A stretch of DNA of 64,000 nucleotides from Pseudomonadota bacterium (GCA_023458595.1 JAEWYT010000057.1:70775-134774), one strand, 5' to 3'. Positions 26,059-35,277 are shown, numbered from the stretch's first letter. Notes: a model not told the origin generated them from the sequence alone. Made by a program: numbers and translations.

Positions 26059-26207
26059 TACGCTTTTCTCCAGAATTAAAGCGGCGGTCCCGCCGAGGAA
26101 TGGCCGGCGACATCGTCCGCGACTGCGGGGCGGGCCCGATGGCACCGTGATTTCCCGCCCGATCTAAACGAGGCGGCGGACAAGTGCAATGGCATCGCCG
26201 CACGCGC

Positions 26208-26236
26208 TTGCGCCCGCCGCCCAGTGGGGCTATATG
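26208..26236 (+). promoter_or_regulatory. Promoter candidate of tRNA-Val
   Basis: TTGCGC (26208-26213) and TATATG (26231-26236) with 17-base spacing, about 40 bp upstream of the tRNA 5' end. Confidence 0.5.
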
Positions 26237-26277
26237 CCAGACCCTGTCGTCGCCGGCCAGTGGCCGGGAGGCGTCCC

Positions 26278-26352
26278 GGGCGCGTAGCTCAGCGGGAGAG
26301 CACTACGTTGACATCGTAGGGGTCGCTGGTTCAATCCCAGCCGCGCCCACCA
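26278..26352 (+). tRNA. tRNA-Val (anticodon GAC), CCA encoded
   Basis: A complete cloverleaf: acceptor GGGCGCG (26278-26284) pairs with CGCGCCC (26342-26348), followed by A and an encoded CCA. The D arm is GCTC..GAGC, the anticodon stem CTACG/CGTAG carries loop TTGACAT with GAC at 26310-26312, and the T arm is GCTGG/CCAGC with TTCAATC. Confidence 0.95.
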
Positions 26353-26378
26353 TCCAACCCGCGGATTCTGCCGCCGCG

Positions 26379-26407
26379 TTGACAGCAACCGGCGCGGCGA
26401 CTATGGT
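26379..26407 (+). promoter_or_regulatory. Housekeeping promoter of rpmJ
   Basis: TTGACA (26379-26384), 17-base spacer, TATGGT (26402-26407). This is a strong sigma-70-type match; the rpmJ start codon lies about 100 bp downstream. Confidence 0.7.
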
Positions 26408-26509
26408 CCGCGGCGAATTCAGGGGTCGGCCGCGCGCCGGCCTTTTTGTCTCAACGAACGATCGAAGATGCCGGGTGCCGACGGCGCTCCGTAACGTCGG
26501 TGAAAAGCC

Positions 26510-26635
26510 ATGAAGATCAGAAATTCGCTGAAGTCGCTGGTCAAGCGCCACCGCAACAACCGCATTGTCCGCCGCAAGGGCCGGATTTACGTCATCAACA
26601 AGACGAACCGGCGGTTCAAGGCGCGTCAGGGCTGA
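26510..26635 (+). CDS. rpmJ: 50S ribosomal protein L36, Cys-less form
   Basis: 41 aa beginning MKIRNSLKSLVKRHRNN and ending RRFKARQG, a diagnostic L36 sequence of the longer, zinc-free type: none of the four Zn-ribbon cysteines is present. ATG at 26510; stop TGA at 26633-26635. It binds 23S rRNA in the large subunit. Monocistronic behind its own sigma-70-like promoter, between tRNA-Val and a TPR gene. Confidence 0.95.
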   Translation: MKIRNSLKSLVKRHRNNRIVRRKGRIYVINKTNRRFKARQG

Positions 26636-26718
26636 GAGGCCCGCAAGGGCCCGGGCCGCAGGCCGGGCGTGCGCCCGGCCGTTGACCGGACAGGATCGCT
26701 GCTCCATCTTTCAAGGCC

Positions 26719-27336
26719 ATGGACAGATTCCGTGGCCTGATTTGCGTTGTCTCGACCGCCGCCGCCCTTTTCCTCGCGCCGGCGGCGACCAGTGCCGCCG
26801 AGGACCCGGCGGAACCCGCCGATAAAGCCGATTCCGCGCGATTGCCCGCCGTGGCGCCGCCCTCCGTGGAGGACCTCCTCGACAAGCTGTCGAAATCGGC
26901 GGACAAGGAGGAGGCCGGCACGCTGGAGCGCGAGATCGTCTCCGCCTGGAACCATTCGGGCAGCGACACCGTCGATCTCCTGCTGGAACGGGCGGGCGTG
27001 GCCATGCAGGAGAAGAATTTCGGGCTGGCGCTCCAGTATCTCGACACGATCGTCGGCCTCAAGCCCGATTTTGCCGAGGGCTGGAACATGCGGGCCACGG
27101 TCTACTACCTGCTCGACGAGTACGAGCTGTCGCTCGCCGACATCCAGCACGTCCTCGCCCTGCAGCCCCGCCATTTCGGAGCGCTCAGCGGGCTCGGCAT
27201 GATCTTCCGCGAGCTCGACGAGCCCGAAAAGGCGCTCGAGGCCTTCCGAGAGGTGCTGAAGGTGCATCCCTATTTCGGCAAGGCCCGGGAATCGGCGGAA
27301 AAGCTCGAGAAGCAGGTCGAAGGCCAGGACATCTGA
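26719..27336 (+). CDS. Exported tetratricopeptide-repeat protein
   Basis: 205 aa. Signal peptide of about 28 residues (ending TSAAED), an acidic Pro/Ala linker, then about three TPR motifs from residue 85 (LLERAGVAMQEKNFGLALQYLD, AEGWNMRATVYYLLDEYELSL, FGALSGLGMIFRELDEPEKAL and a short C-terminal helix). TPR arrays mediate protein contacts; a periplasmic adaptor role is inferred. Conserved next to rpmJ and pyk in related genomes as far as I recall. The specific partner is unknown. Convergent with pyk. Confidence 0.85.
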   Translation: MDRFRGLICVVSTAAALFLAPAATSAAEDPAEPADKADSARLPAVAPPSVEDLLDKLSKSADKEEAGTLEREIVSAWNHSGSDTVDLLLERAGVAMQEKNFGLALQYLDTIVGLKPDFAEGWNMRATVYYLLDEYELSLADIQHVLALQPRHFGALSGLGMIFRELDEPEKALEAFREVLKVHPYFGKARESAEKLEKQVEGQDI

Positions 27337-27381
27337 TCCGGCCCGTTTGCCCGTCCTTCTCCCGGCTTGCCTTGCGGAAGC

Positions 27382-28818
27382 TCAGGCCTCGCCGGGCTTG
27401 TCTGTCCCCACGAAGGCGATCCGCAGCATGTTGGTCGCGCCGGGCGTCCCGAAAGGCACGCCGGCTGTGACGATGATGCGCTGGCCGGGGCGCGCGAAGC
27501 CCTCCTGGTAGGCGATCCGGCAGGCCCGCTCGACCATGTCGGTCTCGTCGCGGGCGTCCTCGGTCTGGACGCAGTGGACGCCCCAGACGAGCGCCAGCCG
27601 CCGCGCCGTGGCCGGATTGGGGCTCAGGGCGATGATCGGCCGGTCGGGCCGCTCGCGCGCGGCGCGCAGGCCGGTCGCCCCGGAGGAGGTGTAGCAGACG
27701 ATCGCCGGCACCCTCAGCGTTTCGGCGACGGTGCGGGCGGCGGCCGAGATCGCGTCCGGCCCGGTCGGCTCGGGATCGGTGCGCTGGGCGTGGATGACCG
27801 TCGTGAAGACCGGGTCGGTCTCCACCTTCTCGGCGATGCGGTTCATGGTGGCGACCGCCTCGATCGGGAATTCGCCGACGGCCGATTCGGCCGACAGCAT
27901 GATGGCGTCGGCACCCTCGAACACGGCGGTCGCGACGTCGGAGACCTCGGCCCGGGTCGGGACCGGGGCGGAGATCATCGATTCGAGCATCTGGGTCGCG
28001 ACCACGACCGGGCGGCCGGCGTGGCGGCAGGCGCGGGTGATGCGCTTCTGCACGCCGGGCACCGCCTCGAGCGGCATCTCGACGCCGAGATCGCCGCGGG
28101 CGACCATAAGACCGTCGGCCATCTCGATGATCTCGTCGAGCCGGTCGACGGCGGCCGGCTTCTCGATCTTGGCCATGATCAGGGCCCTGCCGCGCGTCAT
28201 CTTGCGGGCCTCGGCGAGGTCGTCGGGGCGCTGGACGAAGGACAGCGCGATCCAGTCGACGCCCAGGTTGACGGCGGCATCGAGGTCGGCGCGGTCCTTG
28301 TCGGTCATGGCGCCGAACGGCAGCAGCGTGTCGGGAAGGCTTATCCCCTTGCGGTCGGACAGCTTGCCGCCGACCTCGACGATGCATTCGAGGCGCTTGG
28401 CGGAAGCGTGCTCGACGCGCAGGCGGATGCGGCCGTCGTCGAGCAGGATGCGGTGGCCCGGCTCCACCGCCTGGAAGACCGGCGGATGGGGCAGGCGGAC
28501 GCGTTCGGCGTCGCCGGGCCCGGCGTTCGTGTCGAGGGTGAAGCGCGCGCCGTCCTGCAGCGTAACCTTGCCCTCGGCGAACTCGCCGACCCGCAGCTTG
28601 GGGCCCTGCAGGTCGACCAGGATGCCGATCGGGCGGGCGAACCGCTCCTCCACCGCACGGATGCGTCCGTGGATCGTCCGCAGGAGGTCGTGCGGCGTGT
28701 GGCTCATGTTGATGCGGAAGACGTCGGCGCCGGCCTCGAACAGCTCGGCGATGCGGTCTTCCCCGGAGGTCGCCGGCCCGAGTGTCGCCAGTATCTTGAT
28801 GGAACGACGTCGTCGCAT
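27382..28818 (-). CDS. pyk: Pyruvate kinase
   Basis: 478 aa from ATG at 28818 (MRRRRSIKILATLGPAT). Motifs: FRINMSHTPH near residue 35, LVDLQGPKLRVGEF, the Mg2+/K+ site IMAKIEKPAAVDRLDEI (catalytic Lys in AKIEKP), ARGDLGVEMPLE, and ATQMLESMI with ADAIMLSAESAVGEFP. The C-terminal allosteric domain is present. It forms ATP and pyruvate from phosphoenolpyruvate at the end of glycolysis. The next upstream genes on the same strand are DUF1036 and glycerate kinase, so phosphoglycerate/PEP metabolism is grouped here. Confidence 0.95.
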   Translation of the reverse strand: MRRRRSIKILATLGPATSGEDRIAELFEAGADVFRINMSHTPHDLLRTIHGRIRAVEERFARPIGILVDLQGPKLRVGEFAEGKVTLQDGARFTLDTNAGPGDAERVRLPHPPVFQAVEPGHRILLDDGRIRLRVEHASAKRLECIVEVGGKLSDRKGISLPDTLLPFGAMTDKDRADLDAAVNLGVDWIALSFVQRPDDLAEARKMTRGRALIMAKIEKPAAVDRLDEIIEMADGLMVARGDLGVEMPLEAVPGVQKRITRACRHAGRPVVVATQMLESMISAPVPTRAEVSDVATAVFEGADAIMLSAESAVGEFPIEAVATMNRIAEKVETDPVFTTVIHAQRTDPEPTGPDAISAAARTVAETLRVPAIVCYTSSGATGLRAARERPDRPIIALSPNPATARRLALVWGVHCVQTEDARDETDMVERACRIAYQEGFARPGQRIIVTAGVPFGTPGATNMLRIAFVGTDKPGEA

Positions 28819-28973
28819 CGCGGTTTCAGCCCCCTTGCTTCGCCCGACGACCGGTTCGCCGCCCTGACCGAGCGCCCCGATATCCCGGTGTTGCTTCTTT
28901 TCTATGACGAATCGGGACGGAAAGTCAGGTGCGGGCCGGCTCGTCCGGAGAGAAAAGACTGTTGACGGGACGC

Positions 28974-29456
28974 TCAGTCGCCGCCGCCGGTGCCCTCGCC
29001 GCCGAGGTTGGGGTCCTGGAGCTGCACGGTCCAGCTCGCCTGCTCGTGGGTGTCGATCTCGAAGAAGCCGGTGCGCTGGTAGCCGCGATCCTCGCAACCC
29101 TCGATCCCGCGTATCGTGAACATCTGGTCCTGGGTGCACATGAAGGCCTCGCCGGCCCATTCGCCGCCGTGGTCGTAGTCGATGGCGTAGACGTAGTAGT
29201 AGCGGGAGGCGAGGTCGCCGCGCATCAGGGTCTCGCAGGCGTTCGGCCCGATGTTCCACCAGCCTTCGGTCGCCCAGCCCTTGTCGTCCTTGTAGCCGAC
29301 CGCGACCCCGACGCGGCCGGGCGTCGTGTTGCAGATGCGGAAATCCGCGGCCGACGGCCCGGCGAACGCGACGGAAGCGAGCCCGCCGAGGCAGGCGGCG
29401 GTCAGGAGACGGACATATCGGGAGGAGGACCGGTGAAGGGGACGTGCTGTTTCCAT
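28974..29456 (-). CDS. Exported DUF1036-family protein
   Basis: 160 aa from ATG at 29456 (METARPLHRSSSRYVRLL); an upstream in-frame alternative at 29522 is less likely. A basic N-region with hydrophobic stretch forms a signal peptide cleaved near AGPSAADF. The body is a DUF1036 domain: FRICNTTPGRVGVAVGY, GWWNIGPNACETL, YYYVYA and FMCTQDQMFTIRG, with several conserved cysteines likely in disulfides. Function is unknown; periplasmic or surface location is inferred. It lies between gckA and pyk on the minus strand, an arrangement repeatedly seen in Hyphomicrobiales. Confidence 0.85.
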   Translation of the reverse strand: METARPLHRSSSRYVRLLTAACLGGLASVAFAGPSAADFRICNTTPGRVGVAVGYKDDKGWATEGWWNIGPNACETLMRGDLASRYYYVYAIDYDHGGEWAGEAFMCTQDQMFTIRGIEGCEDRGYQRTGFFEIDTHEQASWTVQLQDPNLGGEGTGGGD

Positions 29457-29502
29457 GGCGCCTTGTCGTCGGCACGCGCTTCGCTCGGTGCCGAAATTGG
29501 TG

Positions 29503-30798
29503 TCAGTCGGCGTTCGTGTCAACGATTACAGCGCGGAAATCGTTGACATTTGTGAAAGTCGGTCCGGGCACCAGAAGGTCCCCGAGGCGCTCGAAGAAGC
29601 CGGTCGAATCGTTGTCTTCCAGAAATGAGTCCGCGTCGAGGCCGAGACGGGTCGCCCGGTCGAGGGTATCCGGGGTCACGACGGCACCGGCGGGATCGTC
29701 CGCCGATCCGCCGCCGCCGTCGGTTCCGTCGGTATCGCCGGCGAGCCCCCAGATGCCGGGACGGCCGTGCAGGGCGATCGCCAGCGCCAGCGCGAATTCC
29801 TGATTGGGGCCCCCGCGCCCGCGCCCGCGCAGGGTCACGGTCGCCTCGCCGCCCGACAGGATGGCGACCTTGCGGCCGCGGTCGGCGCATTTGCGGGCGA
29901 GGTCTGCATGGTCGCCCGCCAGGTCGCGGGCGTCGTCCTCGAGGTCGCTGCCGAGCACTTCCGCTTCGAAGCCGAGGTCGCGGGCCCTCTCTTCGGCCGC
30001 CGCGAGCGCCATCGCCGGGGTCGCGACGAGGCGGTACTCGTTGCCGGCAAGGCGCGGGTCGCCGGGCTTCGGTGTCTCGTTGGCCGGATCCGACAGGGCG
30101 GCCTCGATCTCCGGACCGGGCGCGATGCCGTACGCGGCGAGGATCGAACGGGCGTCGGCGAGCGTGGTCGGGTCGGCGACCGTCGGGCCGGATGCGATCG
30201 CGGCGGGTTCGTCGCCGGCGACATCGGAGATCGCGAGGGTGAGCAGGGGCGCGGGATGGGCGGTGGCGGAGAGGCGTCCGCCCTTGATGCGGGAGAGGTG
30301 GCGGCGAACCGTGTTGATCTCGCCGATCCGCGCGCCCGAAGCGAGGAGCGTGCGGGTCAGCGCCTGCTTGGCCCGAAGGGAGACGCCCGCCGCCGGCGCG
30401 ATCCACAGGGCCGAGCCGCCGCCCGACAGGAGCACCAGAACGAGATCGTCCGGGCCGGCGGAGGCCGCCAGTTCCAGCGCTTTTTCGGTTGCCGCGACGC
30501 CGGCTGCGTCGGGGACGGGATGGGCGGCCTCGACCATGCGGATCGCCCGCGTCGGACGGCCGTAGCCGTAGCGGGCGACGGCAAGGCCCCTCACGCGCCC
30601 CGGCGGCAGGCCGCGGGTATCGAGGTAGTGGCGCTCGGCGGCCGCCGCCATGCTGCCGGCCGCCTTGCCCGCGGCGAGCACGACGATATCGCCTTCCGGC
30701 GGTTCGGGAAGGTGCGGCGGCAGGCAGCGGTCCGGATGGGCGGCGGCGACGGCGGCGTCGAACAGGGCGCGCAGGGTGTCGCGACGGTCCCGGCTCAT
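29503..30798 (-). CDS. gckA: Glycerate 2-kinase (MOFRL/DUF4147 family)
   Basis: 431 aa. N-terminal DUF4147 domain with AAGKAAGSMAAA (about 43-54), LLSGGGSALW and the conserved NTVRRHLSRIKGGRL. The C-terminal MOFRL domain has LSGGEATVTLRGRGRGGPNQEFALALA and AGDTDGTDGGGG. It phosphorylates D-glycerate to 2-phosphoglycerate, feeding lower glycolysis next to pyruvate kinase. It overlaps the following EamA gene by four bases, so the permease is likely co-expressed. Also annotated ttuD in some genomes. Confidence 0.9.
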   Translation of the reverse strand: MSRDRRDTLRALFDAAVAAAHPDRCLPPHLPEPPEGDIVVLAAGKAAGSMAAAAERHYLDTRGLPPGRVRGLAVARYGYGRPTRAIRMVEAAHPVPDAAGVAATEKALELAASAGPDDLVLVLLSGGGSALWIAPAAGVSLRAKQALTRTLLASGARIGEINTVRRHLSRIKGGRLSATAHPAPLLTLAISDVAGDEPAAIASGPTVADPTTLADARSILAAYGIAPGPEIEAALSDPANETPKPGDPRLAGNEYRLVATPAMALAAAEERARDLGFEAEVLGSDLEDDARDLAGDHADLARKCADRGRKVAILSGGEATVTLRGRGRGGPNQEFALALAIALHGRPGIWGLAGDTDGTDGGGGSADDPAGAVVTPDTLDRATRLGLDADSFLEDNDSTGFFERLGDLLVPGPTFTNVNDFRAVIVDTNAD

Positions 30799-31724
30799 TG
30801 GGCCGATCCGACGATCCGTTTGCGGCGCCGGGGCCTTGCGATCCAGACGCCGGTCAGGATCGCGGCGGCGCCGACGAGCTGCATCACGGTCATGCCCTCG
30901 CCGAGGATGAGCCAGCCGAAGAACGCCGCGGCCACGCCTTCGAGGAAGATGACCAGCGAGGAGAAGCCGGCGGGCAGGTGGCCGAGCGCGATGGCGAGAA
31001 GGCCCTGGCCGCCGGCGTGGCTGATCAGCGCCAGGGCGATCAGCATCATCAGTCCCTTCATCGAGGCCGGCCAGATCGTCGGCTCGAGGACCAGAGCGAT
31101 CACCAGCAGGATCGCCGCCGTCACCAGCGAAGAGAAGAAGATCAGACGGCCGGCGGCGAAGCGCTTGCGGGCAGGGCGCACCGACAGGAAATAGGCCCCG
31201 AAGAACATCGCGGTGATGAGGCCGAAGGCGTCGCCGAGAAGGTGCGTGGGGGCGAAGCTGTAGCTCGAGCCGAGCAGCAGCGCGGCGCCGGCGAGGCCCG
31301 CGCCGAGGCCGAGCACGACCTCCGATCCGACCGCCTCGCGCAGCACGAGCCAGGACAGGCTGACGACGAAGACCGGGGCGAGCACGGCGAGGAAGGTCGC
31401 GTTGGCGACCGTCGTGTTCATGATGGCGAGATGCCAGAAGAACAGGTCGCCGGCGAACAGGATGCCCGGCAGCAGGACCGCCCGGTCGAACTTCGGCGGG
31501 GTGACGGACGGATCACGCCGGGTCTCGAACGCCATCCAGGCGTAGAGGGCCGGCAGCGCCAGGGCGACGCGCCAGAACGCGGAGGCGAAGGGGCCGACCT
31601 CCGCGAGCCGGACGAAGACCGGCGAGATGCCCATCGCGACGGCGCCCAGAACCAGCGCGCCGACGGCGAGCGCCGCCGTGCGCGTTTCCGTTGCGGCCGC
31701 ATCGGTTTCGATTGCCTCGGTCAT
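30795..31724 (-). CDS. EamA/DMT-family permease
   Basis: 309 aa from ATG at 31724, with gaaggg as ribosome binding site; the longer frame to 31847 is not needed. About ten hydrophobic segments arranged as two EamA repeats; the first opens with GAVAMGISPVFVRLAEVGP and the second has HLLGDAFGLITAMFFGAYFL. Inner-membrane drug/metabolite transporter family, often efflux of amino acids or other small metabolites. Substrate is unknown. Its stop overlaps the gckA start, hence it is upstream in the same operon. Confidence 0.88.
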   Translation of the reverse strand: MTEAIETDAAATETRTAALAVGALVLGAVAMGISPVFVRLAEVGPFASAFWRVALALPALYAWMAFETRRDPSVTPPKFDRAVLLPGILFAGDLFFWHLAIMNTTVANATFLAVLAPVFVVSLSWLVLREAVGSEVVLGLGAGLAGAALLLGSSYSFAPTHLLGDAFGLITAMFFGAYFLSVRPARKRFAAGRLIFFSSLVTAAILLVIALVLEPTIWPASMKGLMMLIALALISHAGGQGLLAIALGHLPAGFSSLVIFLEGVAAAFFGWLILGEGMTVMQLVGAAAILTGVWIARPRRRKRIVGSAQ

Positions 31725-31873
31725 CGGCCCTTCCGCCGCAGCGCTCCGTCCAACTGCCTGTGCACCTTCCGTGGCCGGCACGTTGCCGCCGGCCTCCGGA
31801 TCGCCTAAGAGTGCGTCCTTCCTAGGGCAGCAATGTCTGCCCGTCACGCGGAATCGCCCGACAGTATCGCCCC

Positions 31874-32713
31874 ATGACGCGAGTCGCCGAGTATCCAGCT
31901 TCCGACGCGTTCGCGCGGGACGGCGCGGGGTCTTTCGCGGCCTTCGAGACGATCCCGGGGGCGGCGGAGACCGGCTGGCTGATCCTGTGCGATCATGCCT
32001 CGAACCGGCTGCCGGCCGAGTACGGCGATCTCGGCCTGCCGCCGGAGGAGTTCGAGCGGCACATCGCCTACGACATCGGCGCGGAGGCGGTGACGCGGAT
32101 CCTGGCGAGGGAACTCGGCGCGCCGGCGGTGATGTCGCGCTTCTCCCGGCTGCTGATCGATCCCAACCGCGGCGCCGACGACCCGACGCTGGTCATGCGC
32201 CTGTCGGACGGGGCGGTGGTGCCGCGCAATGCGCGCGTCGACGAGGCGGAGAAGCGGAACCGCATCGCCGCCTACTACGCGCCCTATCACGACGCGATCA
32301 CCACGGCGATCGACAATGCGATCGCGGCGGGGCATCCGCCCGCGATCGTATCGATCCACAGCTTCACGCCCCTGTGGCGCGGCGTCCGGCGGCCGTGGGA
32401 GATCGGCATCCTGTGGGATATCGATCCGCGCCTCGCGGTGCCGATGATCGACGCCTTCGCCGCCGACCCGCTATTGACGGTCGGCGACAACGAGCCCTAT
32501 TCGGGACGCCTCAAGGGCGACACCATGTACAAGCACGGAACCATGCGCGGGCTCGCCCATGCGCTCGTCGAGCTCAGGCAGGACCTGATCGCCGAGCCGC
32601 CGGGGCAGGCGGAATGGGCGGGACGGCTCGTCGACGTGCTGCGCGCCCTTGCCGGGGCGGAAGGCCTGAACGAGATTCGCCGCTACGGGTCGGCGACCCC
32701 TGGCGAAGACTAG
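31874..32713 (+). CDS. N-formylglutamate amidohydrolase-like hydrolase (second copy)
   Basis: 279 aa. Metal-site motifs of the FGase family are recognisable: LCDHASNRLPAEY, AYDIGAEAVTR, SRLLIDPNRGADDPTL, RNRIAAYYAPYHDAI, VSIHSFTP and DNEPYSGRLKGDT. It is only distantly similar to the gene at 17646 and belongs to the subgroup found beside DUF1244 and DUF2312 genes in Hyphomicrobiales. The natural substrate of this subgroup is uncertain. It leads a short plus-strand run with DUF1244 (33 bp later) and GapR-like genes. Confidence 0.85.
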   Translation: MTRVAEYPASDAFARDGAGSFAAFETIPGAAETGWLILCDHASNRLPAEYGDLGLPPEEFERHIAYDIGAEAVTRILARELGAPAVMSRFSRLLIDPNRGADDPTLVMRLSDGAVVPRNARVDEAEKRNRIAAYYAPYHDAITTAIDNAIAAGHPPAIVSIHSFTPLWRGVRRPWEIGILWDIDPRLAVPMIDAFAADPLLTVGDNEPYSGRLKGDTMYKHGTMRGLAHALVELRQDLIAEPPGQAEWAGRLVDVLRALAGAEGLNEIRRYGSATPGED

Positions 32714-32746
32714 AAGTCCCGTCTCACCGGAACAGCGAGGCTCACG

Positions 32747-33064
32747 ATGACCGAACTCGACCAGAAGACGCGTACCGAACTGGAAGCGGCCACCTTTCGC
32801 AGGCTCGTCCGGCACCTGCGCGAGCGTGCCGACGTGCAGAACATCGACCTGATGAACCTCGCCGGCTTCTGCCGCAACTGCCTGTCGAACTGGTACCGCG
32901 AGGCTGCGGAGGAACGCGGCCTGCCGGTCGACAAGGAGGAAAGCCGCATCGTCGTCTACGGCATGCCCTACGACGAGTGGAAGGCGAAGTATCAGACCGA
33001 GGCCACGCCAGAGCAGAAGGCCGCGTTCGCGGTCTCGCACGCGGCGAGCCACAAGGATCACTGA
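32747..33064 (+). CDS. DUF1244 family protein
   Basis: 105 aa. Complete DUF1244: FRRLVRHLRERADVQNIDLMNLAGFCRNCLSNWYREAA with the conserved CxxC, then VYGMPYDEWKAKYQTEAT. Small soluble helical protein of unknown function, widespread in Proteobacteria. Located between the formylglutamate amidohydrolase-like gene and the GapR-like gene, the usual order in this lineage. The two cysteines could bind metal, but no experimental role is known to me. Confidence 0.9.
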   Translation: MTELDQKTRTELEAATFRRLVRHLRERADVQNIDLMNLAGFCRNCLSNWYREAAEERGLPVDKEESRIVVYGMPYDEWKAKYQTEATPEQKAAFAVSHAASHKDH

Positions 33065-33094
33065 GGCCAATACGGTCTGACAACGGAGGACGAC

Positions 33095-33349
33095 ATGAAC
33101 GATACCGGCGGCATCGCGGCCAGCCAGCTGCATTCCATCGTGCAGCGCATCGAGCGGCTGGAAGAAGAGAAGAAGGCGCTCGCCGACGACATCCGCGACG
33201 TCTATGCCGAAGCCAAGGCGAACGGCTTCGACACCAAGGCGCTCAGGCAGATCATCAAGTTGCGCAAGCAGGACACCGCCGAGCGGCAGGAGCAGGAAGC
33301 GATCCTGGCGACCTACATGGTCGCGCTCGGAATGGTCACCGAAGAATAG
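33095..33349 (+). CDS. gapR: GapR-like DNA-binding protein (DUF2312)
   Basis: 84 aa. Matches DUF2312/GapR across its length: a long coiled coil (LHSIVQRIERLEEEKKALADDIRDVYAEAKANGFD) then the DNA-facing segment KALRQIIKLRKQD. GapR of Caulobacter is a nucleoid-associated protein that clamps overtwisted DNA and stimulates topoisomerases during replication. Start ATG is preceded by ggagga. Downstream gene is convergent (DUF882). Some genomes carry several DUF2312 paralogues, so one-to-one orthology with GapR is probable but unproven. Confidence 0.88.
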   Translation: MNDTGGIAASQLHSIVQRIERLEEEKKALADDIRDVYAEAKANGFDTKALRQIIKLRKQDTAERQEQEAILATYMVALGMVTEE

Positions 33350-33370
33350 GGAAAAGGCTACCGGCGGTGC

Positions 33371-35158
33371 TCAGTGCACCGTCGTGGCCCGCAGGGCCTC
33401 ACGCCTGGCGATGACGTCCGTGACCTCGTCGTCGAGGCTCGCGACCTGGTAGGTCCGCGTTGCCAGCGGCGCAACGGCCGGGCCGGTGAAGCGCCGCATC
33501 GGGTAGGCGAGCTGGGCGCCCGTGGCAAACTGGTTGATAACCACCGGCCCCGAAATCGCCGTCAGCGCGCCGATGTCGTTCTGGTCGGGGTGGCGCAGCG
33601 AAACGAAGGCGTCGCCCCGCAGGCAGTTGGTCCCGCTCATGTAAGGCAGCAGCGCCTCCGGCCGGTAGTCGATCGCGACGAGCACCGGGCGGTCGCGCAC
33701 GGTGAGCTCGGGACCGGTGAAGGTCGTGGCGAAGGGCGGCATCTCGGAGACCTGTCCGGCAGGGGCGAGAGCGGTCGCGGCCATCGTCTCCCCTTGCGCC
33801 GGCAGCGGCGCGGGCGTCAGCGAACCGGTGGTCTCGCCGCTTGCGATCAGGGCGCCGATGGCGTCGCTGCCGTTTACCAGCGGACGTACGCTCGCCGGTG
33901 CGAGGGACGCCATCTGCGGGGTGACGCTCGCGGTGATCAGCGGCTTCTCGGCAGGTAGGGGTGCTTCGGCGACCGGTTCGGCGGCCGCGACAAGGATCGG
34001 CTTCGGCGTCGGGATCGGTGCGTCCGCCAGGGCGACGACCGCTGCGGCCGCTTCGGCCGGGATCCCGGTGAGGGGCTTCAAGCGCGGAATCGGCGTCGGT
34101 CCGGAGGAGCCGAGCGCGGCGACGACGGTCGGCTTGGCGGCCGCAGGCTCGGCGGAGGCCGGCGCCTCCTCGTCGGACGAAGCTTCGGGGGCCGCCTCGA
34201 CGTTCTTGCCGGAGGCCGCTTCCTCGTCGCCGTCCTCGCCCGAGGAGAACAGGGCCGCCAACAGGTTGCCGCTCTTGCCGGAGCCTCCGGAAACATAAGC
34301 CTTGGGCACCGGCGCGGAGGGATCGAGATGGGGAAGGTTGGTGACGTACTGCCGGCGGGTCGAGCCGGAAGCCGAGGCCACCTGCGTGCGCGCGCCGCGC
34401 TGCAGCTCGGCGACGGCCTCGTTGTAGCCGGGCATCGGTTTGCCGTCGGAGGGGATCAGGACCGTCTTGCCGTCGGGAAACAGCTTGGCGAGCTGCTGGC
34501 GGGTCATGCGCGGCCAGTGGCGCGGGCTGCCGGTGTCCATGTGGACGAAGGGCGAGCCGGAGGTCGGGTAGTAACCGACGCCGCCGCGCTGGAACTTCAG
34601 CGCCGTCTCCCGCAGCCTGGAGAGCGGAACGTCGGGAAGATAGAAATCCATCGCCTTGCCGAGCATGTGCTGGCTGTATTTGGCGACGCCGCGCGAGCGG
34701 GAGCGCAGCATGGCGTTGGTGACCGGCGACCGGTAGCCCGACAGCACGTAGATCGGCGATCTGGAGCCGACCTTGTTGTAGACCTCCCAGACGAGATCGA
34801 GCAGCGCCGGATCCATCGTCGTGGACTCGTTGCGGCGCCAGTCGCGGAGGATGTAGTTGATCTTCTTCAGGCCCTCGGAGTCGTAACGGCCGTTGCGCTT
34901 GAAGGTGATGGTGACGGTTTCGCCGGTGTGGAGCTGCTTGAAGGAGAGGGTGCGATCTTCCGAGCGGGCTTTCCCGGTCAGGCCGTCGAGCGCGAGGAAG
35001 GCGACACCGCAAAGCGCAAGGACGCAAATGGCACGCGCAACACTGCGCACCCGTCCCGCCCCCGTTTTACGCGTTCCCACCAAAAGAAGTCCGCCCGCAG
35101 GTCCCGTCTTGAAGCCCAGTCTCAGCACCCCCCGGCGACCGGACGGGGGATTCTTCAA
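33371..35158 (-). CDS. DUF882 / M15-type peptidase with long disordered tail
   Basis: 595 aa. A membrane/signal segment lies at about 38-62 (ARAICVLALCGVAFLALDGL). The catalytic domain spans about 65-235 and resembles YcbK/DUF882 peptidases: SGYRSPVTNAML, then the zinc motif SQHMLGKAMDFYLPD (SxHxxGxAxD) and FVHMDTGSPRHW for the third ligand. The remaining 350 residues are Ala/Pro/Ser-rich with a conserved C-terminal block. Predicted periplasmic, acting on peptidoglycan cross-links. A divergent L,D-transpeptidase gene would fit, but the adjacent one is on the same strand, 119 bp away. Confidence 0.87.
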   Translation of the reverse strand: MKNPPSGRRGVLRLGFKTGPAGGLLLVGTRKTGAGRVRSVARAICVLALCGVAFLALDGLTGKARSEDRTLSFKQLHTGETVTITFKRNGRYDSEGLKKINYILRDWRRNESTTMDPALLDLVWEVYNKVGSRSPIYVLSGYRSPVTNAMLRSRSRGVAKYSQHMLGKAMDFYLPDVPLSRLRETALKFQRGGVGYYPTSGSPFVHMDTGSPRHWPRMTRQQLAKLFPDGKTVLIPSDGKPMPGYNEAVAELQRGARTQVASASGSTRRQYVTNLPHLDPSAPVPKAYVSGGSGKSGNLLAALFSSGEDGDEEAASGKNVEAAPEASSDEEAPASAEPAAAKPTVVAALGSSGPTPIPRLKPLTGIPAEAAAAVVALADAPIPTPKPILVAAAEPVAEAPLPAEKPLITASVTPQMASLAPASVRPLVNGSDAIGALIASGETTGSLTPAPLPAQGETMAATALAPAGQVSEMPPFATTFTGPELTVRDRPVLVAIDYRPEALLPYMSGTNCLRGDAFVSLRHPDQNDIGALTAISGPVVINQFATGAQLAYPMRRFTGPAVAPLATRTYQVASLDDEVTDVIARREALRATTVH

Positions 35159-35277
35159 CCTAAAAGGTTAATCCATTGTTAGAATAGAAGCTTGCGCCCC
35201 AATCATGGCGCGATTGCGCCCTTGCTCGCCATAATTACGATTGAAAGCCTGCTTTTCAAGCGCCGGGGCTCCGGCGC

